Below are positions 7,641-15,728 of a stretch of DNA of 24,123 nt, one piece after another. A program made the position numbers and the translations under genes. Origin of the DNA: Lichenicola sp964249915 (GTDB taxonomy: Bacteria; Pseudomonadota; Alphaproteobacteria; Acetobacterales; Acetobacteraceae); contig CAXUEL010000031.1 of NCBI GenBank assembly GCA_964249915.1, forward strand, positions 1-24,123, written 5' to 3'. Positions within the stretch are counted from its first letter, which is position 1; the number at the start of each line of letters is the position of its first letter. A model generated the notes under the pieces. It was not told where the DNA came from and did no database searches. It saw only the letters and a list, made by a program, of their open reading frames with translations.

Positions 7641-7834
7641 GGGGCCGGTGATCGCCCGGCCCGCGGAAGGGCGTCAAGCCGTGCCGCCCCGGGCGCCCTC
7701 CGGACGGGCGGCACGGCCGGACGTCGAGCCGGCTGGATTTCCCGCTCAAGGCGGGACGGGTGAGTTTGCCGGTTGCCGCGCCGTGCATAAATTGTTACCG
7801 GTTCATGAAGAACAGGACAGGGGACGTCGTCGCG
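7641..7834. other. intergenic region between greB and the sulfotransferase gene
   Basis: 194 bases separating divergent genes. It contains a short GC hairpin CCCGC-TCAAG-GCGGG (7741-7755) with no T-run on either side, and then an abrupt AT-rich patch (about 7785-7810) that stands out from the surroundings and probably holds the promoter of the sulfotransferase gene. Nothing else was recognised. Confidence 0.4.
7766..7793 (+). promoter_or_regulatory. possible promoter for the sulfotransferase gene
   Basis: TTGCCG (7766-7771) and TAAATT (7788-7793) are spaced by 16 bases in the only AT-rich stretch upstream of the gene. The match to sigma70 consensus is partial; a guess from composition and position. 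Confidence 0.3.
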
Positions 7835-9349
7835 ATGCGGACGAAACATCTCACGTGGCGCAGCGCCCTGTGCCTCGGCATCGCCGCCTGCGCGTCAGGG
7901 CTCTCGCCGCGGCAAGCGGAGGCCGCGGGCACCGTCACGATCGGCGCGCAGACGCAGGGGCCGACGCAGTTCATCGAGTACGTCAACGCGACCTTCGGCG
8001 GCGCGTCCCTGGCGAGCGTGCAGTTCAGCATCCAGCCGAAGGCGGGCTCCTTCACCCGTCCGATCACGGCCGCCGCCACCGCCGGGTTCCTCGCCGCGCA
8101 CGGGGCGCTGAACGGCAGCGCGGTGGTGGTGCCGGTGTTCGGGCTCTATGCCGGCAGCACCAACCTGGTGACCCTGACCTTCTTCTTCACCGACGGGTCG
8201 AGCACCCAGTCCGTCGTGCCGATCAGAACGCCTGGCTACACCGACCCGTGTGGCGACCTCGACGCGCCGACGTTCACCCAGAACCGCGCCTCCACCGCCG
8301 ACCTGAACTTCGACTACTTCCTGCTCAAGGATTATTGCAGCAGCAACTCGCCGCAGATCTTCGACACCGACGGCAACCTGCGCTGGACCGGTACCGGAAT
8401 GGACGGGACGCTGCCGGCGGCGTTCTACAAGAACGGCATCTACATCTCCGACGGCGCTACCGGCGTGGAGCGGCTCGAACTATACGGCGGGAAGACCAAG
8501 ATCGGCGACTACGCCGCCAGCCAGGGCGTGTCGTCGACCGGGCCGCACAACTTCGACGTCGGCCGCAACGGCATCGTGCTCGACGTCAACACCACCGCCT
8601 ATGCGGAGTCGACGGCCCTCGAGATCGACGGCACCAGCGGGGCGGTGCTGAACCGCTGGGACATGGACAAGATCATCGGTGCCGCGATGACCGCCGGCGG
8701 CGACGATCCGAGCCAGTTCGTGTCGGCGACCCCGGCCGACTGGTTCCACATGAATGCCACGACCTACAACCCGGCAGACAACACCCTGATCGTGTCCAGC
8801 CGCGAGAACTTCGTGATCGCGGTGGACTACGACACACCGGCGGACGGGGTGAAGAAGATCCACTGGATCCTGGGCGACGCCACCAAGAAGTGGCACCAGT
8901 TCGCGTCGCTGCGCAAGTTCGCGCTGTCTGCGCCGTCGGGCACGCTGGTGCCGATCGGGCAGCACGCGGTGTCGATCGACAGCCATGGCAACCTGCTGCT
9001 GTTCAACGACGGGCTGGGCAGCGACTTCCAGGCACCGGCCGGCATCTCGCGCACCTACAGCGAGGTGGACAGCTACGCGATCAACACCGCCGCGATGACC
9101 GCGACCGAAATGTTCAGCTACGACCGGTCGCCCTCGCTCTACGCTTCCTTCTGCAGCAGCGCCTACGAGGCGGCGCCCGGAAACTTCCTGGTCGACTACG
9201 CCACCGCCAACAACGACACGCTGGTGGACATCCAGGGCCTCGGCAGCCTGAACAAGGTGGTGTTCGACCTGCAGTTCCCGGAAAGCAGCTCATGCAGCTC
9301 CGGCTGGAACGCGGTGCCGTTCCTGAGCCAGCCGATCCTGTACTACTAG
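7835..9349 (+). CDS. secreted aryl-sulfate sulfotransferase (AssT type)
   Basis: A 504-residue PAPS-independent arylsulfotransferase, which moves sulfate between phenolic compounds in the periplasm. A signal peptide (MRTKHLTWRSALCLGIAACA..., cleavage near QAEA-A) is followed by an N-terminal beta domain and a propeller. Residues matching the AssT active site are present: GPHNF (H238), DWFHMN (H305), SSREN (R323) and GQHAV (H377, the expected sulfated histidine). The His-to-Arg spacing of 18 equals that of the E. coli enzyme. Four cysteines (DPC, DYC, SFC, SSC) could form disulfides. ATG 7835 is chosen because it gives a clean signal peptide behind AGGGGA; the open frame runs upstream to 7760. 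No dsbL/dsbI partner is adjacent. Confidence 0.85.
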   Translation: MRTKHLTWRSALCLGIAACASGLSPRQAEAAGTVTIGAQTQGPTQFIEYVNATFGGASLASVQFSIQPKAGSFTRPITAAATAGFLAAHGALNGSAVVVPVFGLYAGSTNLVTLTFFFTDGSSTQSVVPIRTPGYTDPCGDLDAPTFTQNRASTADLNFDYFLLKDYCSSNSPQIFDTDGNLRWTGTGMDGTLPAAFYKNGIYISDGATGVERLELYGGKTKIGDYAASQGVSSTGPHNFDVGRNGIVLDVNTTAYAESTALEIDGTSGAVLNRWDMDKIIGAAMTAGGDDPSQFVSATPADWFHMNATTYNPADNTLIVSSRENFVIAVDYDTPADGVKKIHWILGDATKKWHQFASLRKFALSAPSGTLVPIGQHAVSIDSHGNLLLFNDGLGSDFQAPAGISRTYSEVDSYAINTAAMTATEMFSYDRSPSLYASFCSSAYEAAPGNFLVDYATANNDTLVDIQGLGSLNKVVFDLQFPESSSCSSGWNAVPFLSQPILYY

Positions 9350-9372
9350 CCGTCGGTATCCCTGGTGCGGTG

Positions 9373-10257
9373 TCAAAGCCGCATCAGGGCGAACTCCACC
9401 CGTGCGTCCAGCACGGCGTCCGGCTGCAACACCACGAGGCCGCGATCCTCGACCTCGGGATGGTTGATCGCGTCGGTCATGTTGCTGGCCGGCTCGACCG
9501 CGACGTAGGGCCGCCCGGGCGGGGTGAACACCACCAAGTGGTCGAACGGCGCCAGCGCGGTCACCGTCAGCGCCAGCCCGCGCGACGGCCAGCGCAGGAA
9601 CGCGGAATGGTTCCAGCCGCCGAAGCAGTTGTCGAGCGGCGGGCCGGAGACCGGGCGCATCGGCGAGAACCGCCTGTCCCCCGTCACCGGCACGCGCGAC
9701 CGCGGCAGCGCGTCCGGTCCCGCCTCCCAGACGTCGCGGGCGGAGAAGCCGAGCTCCAGGTCGGCGTCGCGCGGGAAGAACGGGTGGAAGCCGAGGCCGA
9801 CCGGCTGCGGCCGGCGGTCGGTGTTGCGGACGGCGATGTGCACGGACAGGCCGTCCTCGCGCAGCGCGTACTCGATCTCGGCGCGGTAGCAGAACGGCCA
9901 CTGCCCGGGCGGGTCGCGCGGCGGCGCATGGTCGAGCGCCAGCAAGGCGCGCCCCGGGGTCTGCTCCAGCACCGCCCAGGGCCGTTCCCAGGCGTTGCCG
10001 TGGATGGCGTGCGGCTCGCCGCCGAAGTTGCGGTCGAGCTGGAAGGTCTCGCCGCCGAACGAGAACCGGCCGTCGGCGACGCGGTTGGAGAACGGGATCA
10101 GCGGGTAGGCGGCGACCGCCTCGCCGCGCTGCGCCGCCAGCTTCGGATCGGTCACCGGGTGGAAGATCGCCTGGTGCTCGCGGGTCCAGGCGCCGACCGC
10201 GCCGCCGAGCTCCGGCCGCAGCACCACCGTGCAGAGTCCCGCCTTCAACTCGATCAT
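9373..10257 (-). CDS. aldose 1-epimerase family protein
   Basis: A 294-residue galactose-mutarotase-fold protein, which interconverts alpha and beta anomers of sugars. Family landmarks are PLIPFSNRVADGRF (residues 52-65), the catalytic-type histidine in EPHAIHGNAW, GLGFHPFF (second histidine) and VEPASNMTDA near the C-terminus, where the general-base glutamate is expected. No signal peptide, so cytoplasmic. ATG 10257 is preceded by AAGGAG at good spacing. The gene lies 76 bases downstream of the PhzF-like gene on the same strand and converges on the sulfotransferase gene, leaving 23 bases between them. Closest subgroup appears to be the YphB/GalM-like mutarotases; sugar preference is unknown. 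Confidence 0.85.
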   Translation of the reverse strand: MIELKAGLCTVVLRPELGGAVGAWTREHQAIFHPVTDPKLAAQRGEAVAAYPLIPFSNRVADGRFSFGGETFQLDRNFGGEPHAIHGNAWERPWAVLEQTPGRALLALDHAPPRDPPGQWPFCYRAEIEYALREDGLSVHIAVRNTDRRPQPVGLGFHPFFPRDADLELGFSARDVWEAGPDALPRSRVPVTGDRRFSPMRPVSGPPLDNCFGGWNHSAFLRWPSRGLALTVTALAPFDHLVVFTPPGRPYVAVEPASNMTDAINHPEVEDRGLVVLQPDAVLDARVEFALMRL

Positions 10258-10333
10258 GCCCCGAACTCCTTGTGCGCCGCGATCGGGAGCTGCAACGGAT
10301 GGCGCCGCGTCCCGTTCGACCGGCAGGCGGTTC

Positions 10334-11257
10334 TCAATCCGCGCCGGCCCCGGACAGGTGGAACCGGCCCCGCATGACCGGGACGCAGCGTCCGCCGACC
10401 CGCACCTCGTGCACCAGGCCGCCGGCCTTGAGCGCCACCACCGACAGCAGGCTCGGCCGGCCCATGTCCACCCCCTGCCCCACCAGAAGCTCCAGCCGGG
10501 CGTCCGGCTGCTGCAGCAGCGCCGCCTGCAGGGCGCCGACGGCGGCGGTGGCGCTGCCGGTGGCGGGATCCTCGGCGATGCCGTCTGCGGGCGCGAACAT
10601 GCGCGCCTGGAGCTGGGCCGGAGCCTCGTCGGCGGCGACGGCGCGGGTGTAGGCGTACAGGCCGGCGACGTGGTGCCCGGACAGCAGCGAGGCCATCGCT
10701 CCCGGGTCGACCGAGGCCCGTCGCAGCGCGGCGCGGGTGGCGAGCTCGACCGCCAGGAACGGCAGGCCGACCGACACGATCTCGGGCCGGTGGCGGCTGG
10801 TCAGGACGTCGTCCGGGTGCAGCGACAGGATCGCCGCCACCGCCGCGGCATCGTGGCGGTTGCCGCGGTGCAGCGGCGCCGGCGCGGTCAGCTCGGCGCC
10901 GACCACCTGCCTGTCCTGCCGCAGCAGCCGGACCGTCACCAGGCCGGCCGCTTCCTCGAACAGGAACCGGTCCGGGCACGGCAGGTCGCGGTGTTCCTGT
11001 GCCAGCACGTAGCCGGTGCCGACGTTAGGATGGCCGGCGAACGGCAGCTCCTGCACCGGGGTGAAGATGCGCACCCGCGCGTGGTGCGCCGGGTCCGCCG
11101 GCGGCAGGACGAAGGTGGTCTCGGAATAGTTGAACTCGCGTGCGACCGCCTGCATCTGCGCGGTCGACAGGGCCGCGGCGTCCAGCACCACCGCCAGCGG
11201 GTTGCCGCCGAACATCTGGTCGGTGAACACGTCCACCGTGACGAAGCGCCGCTCCAT
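10334..11257 (-). CDS. PhzF family isomerase-like protein
   Basis: A 307-residue protein of the PhzF/diaminopimelate-epimerase-fold family. Landmarks: VDVFTDQMFGGNPLAVV at the N-terminus, NYSETTFV with the proposed catalytic glutamate (E46), LPFAGHPNVGTG, and EDPATGSATAAVGA in the second half. Family members catalyse isomerisation in phenazine synthesis (PhzF) or unknown reactions; no other phenazine gene is present here, so phenazine synthesis is not implied. The start is ATG 11257, set by a consensus AGGAGG five bases upstream; a longer open frame to 11308 lacks such a site. It may be co-transcribed with the mutarotase-like gene. Confidence 0.88.
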   Translation of the reverse strand: MERRFVTVDVFTDQMFGGNPLAVVLDAAALSTAQMQAVAREFNYSETTFVLPPADPAHHARVRIFTPVQELPFAGHPNVGTGYVLAQEHRDLPCPDRFLFEEAAGLVTVRLLRQDRQVVGAELTAPAPLHRGNRHDAAAVAAILSLHPDDVLTSRHRPEIVSVGLPFLAVELATRAALRRASVDPGAMASLLSGHHVAGLYAYTRAVAADEAPAQLQARMFAPADGIAEDPATGSATAAVGALQAALLQQPDARLELLVGQGVDMGRPSLLSVVALKAGGLVHEVRVGGRCVPVMRGRFHLSGAGAD

Positions 11258-11463
11258 GCCGTCCTCCTGCTGCGGATCCACGGTCCCGGAAGCCGGCCGC
11301 CGATGCAAGCGGCTGGGAGCGCCCGGGACGAGGGATCCCGAACCGGGCCGGCGCAGACCGCCAACAGCCTAGCAACCTGTTCGCGTTCGAGGTGCCCTGC
11401 CCGGGCTTGCCGGCGGCCGGCTTGCGGACGACGCTGCCTAGTCGTCAGGAGGAGGACACGGGG

Positions 11464-12069
11464 TTGGGCTGGATCGCACCGCTACGGCTGGAAGGGCGGC
11501 ACGTCACGCTGGTGCCGTTGCAGCGGGAGCACCGCGACGGGCTGGTCGTGGCCGCGTCGGACGGGGCGCTGTGGGAGCTGTGGTACACCAGCGTGCCGAC
11601 CCCGGACGGCATGGAGGCCGACATCGCCAGGCGGCTCGCCTTCCGGGACGAGGGCAGCATGCTGCCGTTCACCGTGACGGACAGCGCGACCGGCACGATC
11701 CTCGGCATGACCAGCTACGGGCACATCGACGCCGTGGTGCGCCGGCTGGAGATCGGCTGGACCTGGTATGCGGCGCGGGCGCAACGCACCTCGGTCAACA
11801 CCGAGGCGAAGCGGCTGCTGCTCGGCCACGCCTTCGAGACGCTGGACTGCGTGGCGGTCGAGCTGCGCACCCACGTGCTGAACGCGCAGAGCCGGCGCGC
11901 GATCGAGCGGATCGGCGCGAAGCTCGATGGCATCCTGCGTCATCACCAGCGCGCCCGCAACGGCACACTGCGCGACACCTGCGTGTACAGCATCGTCGCG
12001 CCGGACTGGCCGGCGGTGCGCTCGCACCTGGACTGGCAGCTGGGACGGCGTCAGTCTCCATCAGCGTGA
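11464..12069 (+). CDS. GNAT family N-acetyltransferase (RimJ/RimL-like)
   Basis: A 201-residue acetyltransferase that uses acetyl-CoA to acetylate an amine of a protein or small molecule. The RimJ/RimL/Ard1-type pattern is visible: PLRLEGRHVTLVPLQREHRDGL at the start, a central beta-strand ILGMTSYGHID, EIGWTWYA, and the C-terminal VELRTHVLNAQSRRAIERIGA, where LNxxSRRAIERIGA is the classical motif. The start is a TTG at 11464, ten bases after a strong AGGAGGAGG (about 11448-11456). An upstream ATG at 11392 precedes this ribosome site and would add a poorly conserved-looking leader. Its stop overlaps a GTG that could start the next gene. Confidence 0.82.
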   Translation: MGWIAPLRLEGRHVTLVPLQREHRDGLVVAASDGALWELWYTSVPTPDGMEADIARRLAFRDEGSMLPFTVTDSATGTILGMTSYGHIDAVVRRLEIGWTWYAARAQRTSVNTEAKRLLLGHAFETLDCVAVELRTHVLNAQSRRAIERIGAKLDGILRHHQRARNGTLRDTCVYSIVAPDWPAVRSHLDWQLGRRQSPSA

Positions 12070-12083
12070 ACCGGGAGCACGTC

Positions 12084-12605
12084 ATGACCAAGCAGGAGCT
12101 GCTCGACGCCTACGAGCACGAGGCGCGCAAGGATTACGGCAGGCGTTACCTGCTGCCCTACTGGAAGGAACATGCGGGACAGCCCGGCGACGCGCTGCTC
12201 GACGGCAGGTTCGAGTTGAACCATCTCGGAACGATCTCGACGTCGAACACGACGAAGGTGGCGGCACGACGATCGGAGAACGCCACGCGCAACTTCACCT
12301 CCACGGTGATGCCGCCCGACAGCATCAGGAAGATCACCACCTACCTGCTGCGCTACGCGATCGAGAAGCACGTCGCTGCCGGGCTGCCGCGCCGGAACTA
12401 CCAGATCGGGATCGCGGTGACGTCGACGACGATGGCGGTCGATGCCGAAGCAGGCGGCGGGACGCAGAAGCAGGAGCGGATCCTGCCGATCATCGGCGTC
12501 AACGAGCGAGGCCTGATCAACCACTTTCACGGCACCGCGGACTATCACGGCGGCGGCGTGTTCGTGATCAACCAGCAGGGAGACTGGATGAAGGAGGCCG
12601 CCTGA
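12084..12605 (+). CDS. unrecognised cytoplasmic protein, 173 residues
   Basis: Starts at ATG 12084 behind GGGAG (six bases); a GTG at 12066 overlapping the previous stop is an alternative. The protein is soluble-looking with no signal peptide and no cysteine. Residues 1-35 are helical and charged (TKQELLDAYEHEARKDYGRRY). The middle (about 45-90) is Thr/Ser/Arg-rich (TISTSNTTKVAARRSENATRNFTSTV), and the end is beta-like and Gly/His-rich (NHFHGTADYHGGGVFVINQQGDW). Third-position GC is lower than in flanking genes (many ACG, CGA, TCA codons), which may hint at acquisition. I cannot assign a family. It lies 14 bases after the acetyltransferase gene and is probably co-transcribed with it. Confidence 0.7.
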   Translation: MTKQELLDAYEHEARKDYGRRYLLPYWKEHAGQPGDALLDGRFELNHLGTISTSNTTKVAARRSENATRNFTSTVMPPDSIRKITTYLLRYAIEKHVAAGLPRRNYQIGIAVTSTTMAVDAEAGGGTQKQERILPIIGVNERGLINHFHGTADYHGGGVFVINQQGDWMKEAA

Positions 12606-12622
12606 CGCCGTCGGGCTCCGGC

Positions 12623-14863
12623 TCAGCCGCGCCGGCGGCCGCCGCGCCGCTGCGCCGGGTCGTAGCCGCCTCCGCCGGGCCCGAGCGGCTCCGGGGTGCG
12701 GTTCTTGGCGGTGCGGCCGCCGCGCGAGGCGGGGGATGGCGGCGGCGGCTCCAGGCCGAGGTCGAGCGCTTCCAGCCGCTTCAGCTCGTCGCGCAGGCGG
12801 GCGGCGGTCTCGAACTCCAGGTCGGCGGCGGCGGCACGCATGCGCCGCTCGATCTCGGCGATCGAGGCCTTGAGGTCCTTGCCGACCATGTCGGTGAGGC
12901 CCGCGTCCTTGACCGGCGCCACGGTGACGTAATCCTGCTCGAAAACCGAGGAGATCGCCTCGCCGATATGCGTGCGCACCGATTGCGGGGTGATGCCGTG
13001 CGCGGTGTTCCACTCGGTCTGCCGGCCGCGACGGCGGTCGGTCTCCTCGATGGCGTAGCGCAGGCTGTCGGTCATGCGGTCGGCGTACAGCAGCACGCGG
13101 CCGTCGATGTTGCGCGCAGCGCGGCCGATGGTCTGCACCAGCGAGGTGCGCGAGCGCAGGAAGCCTTCCTTGTCGGCGTCCAGGATCGCGACCAGCTGGC
13201 ACTCGGGGATGTCCAGGCCCTCGCGCAGCAGGTTGATGCCGATCAGCACGTCGAACGCGCCGAGCCGCAGGTCGCGTATGATCTCGATCCGCTCCAGCGT
13301 GTCGACGTCGGAATGCAGGTAGCGGACCTTGATGCCGCTCTCGGTCATGTACTCGGTGAGGTCCTCGGCCATGCGCTTGGTCAGCGTGGTGACCAGGATG
13401 CGACCGCCGCGGCCGATCACCACGCGGCATTCGGCCAGCAGGTCGTCCACCTGCCGCTCCACCGGGCGGATCTCGGTCACCGGGTCGATCAGGCCGGTGG
13501 GGCGGATCACCTGCTCGGCGAACACGCCCTGCACCCGGTCCAGCTCCCAGGGGCCGGGCGTGGCGCTGACGTGGATGGTCTGCGGGCGGAAGCGCTCCCA
13601 CTCCTCGAACTTCAGCGGGCGGTTGTCGAGGCAGGACGGCAGGCGGAAGCCGAACTCGCTCAGGATCGACTTGCGGGCGTAGTCGCCGCGCTCCATGCCG
13701 CCGATCTGCGGCACGGTGACGTGGCTCTCGTCGACGATCAGCAGCGCGTCCTCGGGCAGGTACTCGAACAGGGTCGGCGGCGGCTCGCCGGGCTGCCGGC
13801 CGGACAGGTAGCGGGAATAGTTCTCGATTCCCTTGCAGGCGCCGGTGGTCTCGATCATCTCGAGGTCGAACGTGCAGCGCTGCTGCAGCCGTTCGGCTTC
13901 CAGCAGCTTGCCGCCGGCGGTGAACTCGTCGAGCCGACCGCGCAGCTCCTGCTTGATCAGCACGGTGGCCTGGTTCAGCGTCGGGCGCGGCGTGACGTAG
14001 TGGCTGTTGGCGTAGATGTGGATCTCGTCGAGGTCGGCGGTCTTCTCGCCGGTCAGCGGGTCGAACTCGATGATGGCCTCGATCTCATCGCCGAACAGGG
14101 TGATGCGCCAGGCGCGGTCCTCGTTCTGCACCGGGAACACGTCGACGGTCTCGCCGCGCACGCGGAAGGTGCCGCGCGCGAAGCCGGCGTCGTTGCGCCG
14201 GTACTGCTGCTCGACCAGCGCCTTGACCAGGGTGTCGCGGGCGATCTCGCCGCCCACCTGCATCTTCACCACCATGCGCGAATAGGTCTCGACCGAGCCG
14301 ATGCCGTAGATGCAGGACACGCTGGCGACGATGATGACGTCGTTGCGCTCCAGCAGCGCCTGCGTCGCCGCGTGGCGCATGCGGTCGATCTGCTCGTTGA
14401 TCGCGCTGTCCTTCTCGATATAGGTGTCGGAGCGCGGCACGTAGGCTTCGGGCTGGTAGTAGTCGTAGTAGCTGACGAAGTACTCGACCGCGTTCTCGGG
14501 GAAGAACTGCTTCATCTCGCCGTAGAGCTGGGCGGCGAGCGTCTTGTTCGGCGCCAGGATCAGGGTCGGCTTCTGCACCGCCTCGATCACCTTGGCCATG
14601 GTGAAGGTCTTGCCGGAGCCGGTGACGCCGAGCAGCACCTGGTCGCGCTCGCCGCCCTCGATGCCGGCCACCAGCTCGCGGATCGCGGTCGGCTGGTCGC
14701 CGGCGGGCTCGTAGGGGGACACGACCTTGAGCTGCCGGGTCTTCGGCTTGGCGGCCTGCCGCTTGGGCAGGAAGATGTCGGTGTCGAGGCTGGCCGGCCG
14801 CGGAGGGCGCCCACCCTTGGGCGCGGGCTTCGGGGCGGCGGTCTTCTGCAGCGTCGTCGACAT
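12623..14863 (-). CDS. uvrB: excinuclease ABC subunit B
   Basis: A 746-residue UvrB, the damage-verifying helicase-like subunit of nucleotide excision repair that receives lesions from UvrA and recruits UvrC. Walker A is GVTGSGKT (79-86). The beta-hairpin region SYYDYYQPEAYVP, the DESH Walker B box, motif V/VI (GINLLREGLDIPE, QTIGRAARN) and the C-terminal UVR motif (IAEIERRMRAAAADLEFE...) are all present. It is longer than the usual 670 residues because of a Lys/Pro/Ala-rich N-terminus of about 45 residues and a Gly/Arg/Pro-rich tail. ATG 14863 is preferred over an upstream frame that overlaps the divergent gene's control region. No LexA-type GTTC-N7-GTTC box was seen. Confidence 0.96.
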   Translation of the reverse strand: MSTTLQKTAAPKPAPKGGRPPRPASLDTDIFLPKRQAAKPKTRQLKVVSPYEPAGDQPTAIRELVAGIEGGERDQVLLGVTGSGKTFTMAKVIEAVQKPTLILAPNKTLAAQLYGEMKQFFPENAVEYFVSYYDYYQPEAYVPRSDTYIEKDSAINEQIDRMRHAATQALLERNDVIIVASVSCIYGIGSVETYSRMVVKMQVGGEIARDTLVKALVEQQYRRNDAGFARGTFRVRGETVDVFPVQNEDRAWRITLFGDEIEAIIEFDPLTGEKTADLDEIHIYANSHYVTPRPTLNQATVLIKQELRGRLDEFTAGGKLLEAERLQQRCTFDLEMIETTGACKGIENYSRYLSGRQPGEPPPTLFEYLPEDALLIVDESHVTVPQIGGMERGDYARKSILSEFGFRLPSCLDNRPLKFEEWERFRPQTIHVSATPGPWELDRVQGVFAEQVIRPTGLIDPVTEIRPVERQVDDLLAECRVVIGRGGRILVTTLTKRMAEDLTEYMTESGIKVRYLHSDVDTLERIEIIRDLRLGAFDVLIGINLLREGLDIPECQLVAILDADKEGFLRSRTSLVQTIGRAARNIDGRVLLYADRMTDSLRYAIEETDRRRGRQTEWNTAHGITPQSVRTHIGEAISSVFEQDYVTVAPVKDAGLTDMVGKDLKASIAEIERRMRAAAADLEFETAARLRDELKRLEALDLGLEPPPPSPASRGGRTAKNRTPEPLGPGGGGYDPAQRRGGRRRG

Positions 14864-14987
14864 GCTTGTCAAAATGGCGATCGTGCCGGGCGACAGCAAG
14901 GAGATTCGCCCCCGCCCGGCCCGGAACCTGGCCGCGATCCCGGCGCTGTCGGTCGAACGGCCGTGGTGCCGCAACCGGGTGGTTCGG

Positions 14988-15707
14988 ATGGACGTGCGGG
15001 ACAAGGTGCTGGAGATCCACCACCGGCTTTGCCGGGCCTATGGCTGCCCGATCGGCTACTTCCACGCCCTCGACCCGCTGAGCGAGCTGGTCAGCTCGCT
15101 GCTGTCGCACCGCACCCGCAACGCCGACAGCGGCGCCGCCTTCAAGAGGCTGCGGGCCCGGTTCCCGGACTGGGCCGAGGTGGTGGCGGCGCCGGTGGCC
15201 GACGTCGAGGCGGCGATCGTGCGCTGCACCTGGCCGGAACAGAAGGCGCCGCGGATCCAGTCGATCCTGCGCGCGATCGAGGCGGAGCGCGGCACCCTGT
15301 CGCTCGACTTTCTGGCCGACATGACGGTGGAGGAGGCGCGTGCCTGGCTGGAACGGCTGCCGGGGATCGGGCCGAAGACCAGCGCCGCGGTGCTCAGCTT
15401 CAGCACCCTGCGCCGGCCGGCGCTGCCGGTGGACAGCCATCACCACCGGGTGGCGATCCGCACCGGGCTGATCCCGGCGACGCTGGCAGTCGGCCCGTCG
15501 CACCGGGTGCTGGCGGCGCAGCTGCCGGCGGACTGGGACGCGCAGCAGCTCTACGACAACCACGAGGTGCTGATGCTGCACGGCCAGCGCTGCTGCTTCT
15601 TCCGCGGACCCGCCTGCGGCCGCTGCGTGCTGCTCGACCTGTGCCCCGACGGACAGGAACGGCATGGCGCGGTGACATCACCCCGGGACCAGGTTTCCGC
15701 GGCTTGA
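14988..15707 (+). CDS. endonuclease III-like HhH-GPD protein with Fe-S cluster motif
   Basis: A 239-residue member of the Nth/MutY DNA glycosylase superfamily. The helix-hairpin-helix LERLPGIGPKTSAAVL contains the lysine (K130) that acts as nucleophile in endonuclease III, and VDSHHHRV supplies the conserved aspartate (D149). The 4Fe-4S ligand pattern C-X6-C-X2-C-X5-C is exact (C203, C210, C213, C219). These enzymes excise oxidised pyrimidines in base excision repair. The sequence is clearly divergent from housekeeping Nth (no LPGVGRKTANVV, VDTH), so it may be a second paralogue with a different substrate. ATG 14988 is chosen; the frame is open upstream to 14727 but runs into uvrB. Divergent from uvrB. 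Confidence 0.8.
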   Translation: MDVRDKVLEIHHRLCRAYGCPIGYFHALDPLSELVSSLLSHRTRNADSGAAFKRLRARFPDWAEVVAAPVADVEAAIVRCTWPEQKAPRIQSILRAIEAERGTLSLDFLADMTVEEARAWLERLPGIGPKTSAAVLSFSTLRRPALPVDSHHHRVAIRTGLIPATLAVGPSHRVLAAQLPADWDAQQLYDNHEVLMLHGQRCCFFRGPACGRCVLLDLCPDGQERHGAVTSPRDQVSAA

Positions 15708-15728
15708 CGAGGTTCGGGATGCGGGACG

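Noticed and set aside
7741..7755. Hairpin CCCGC-TCAAG-GCGGG as an intrinsic terminator
   Set aside because: It lies upstream of two divergent genes rather than after one, and has no T-tract on either strand.
10334..11257. Phenazine biosynthesis locus suggested by the PhzF-like protein
   Set aside because: No other phz gene nearby; PhzF-family proteins are widespread and mostly unrelated to phenazines.
14864..14987. SOS (LexA) operator in the uvrB control region
   Set aside because: Looked for the alphaproteobacterial GTTC-N7-GTTC pattern on both strands; none was found.
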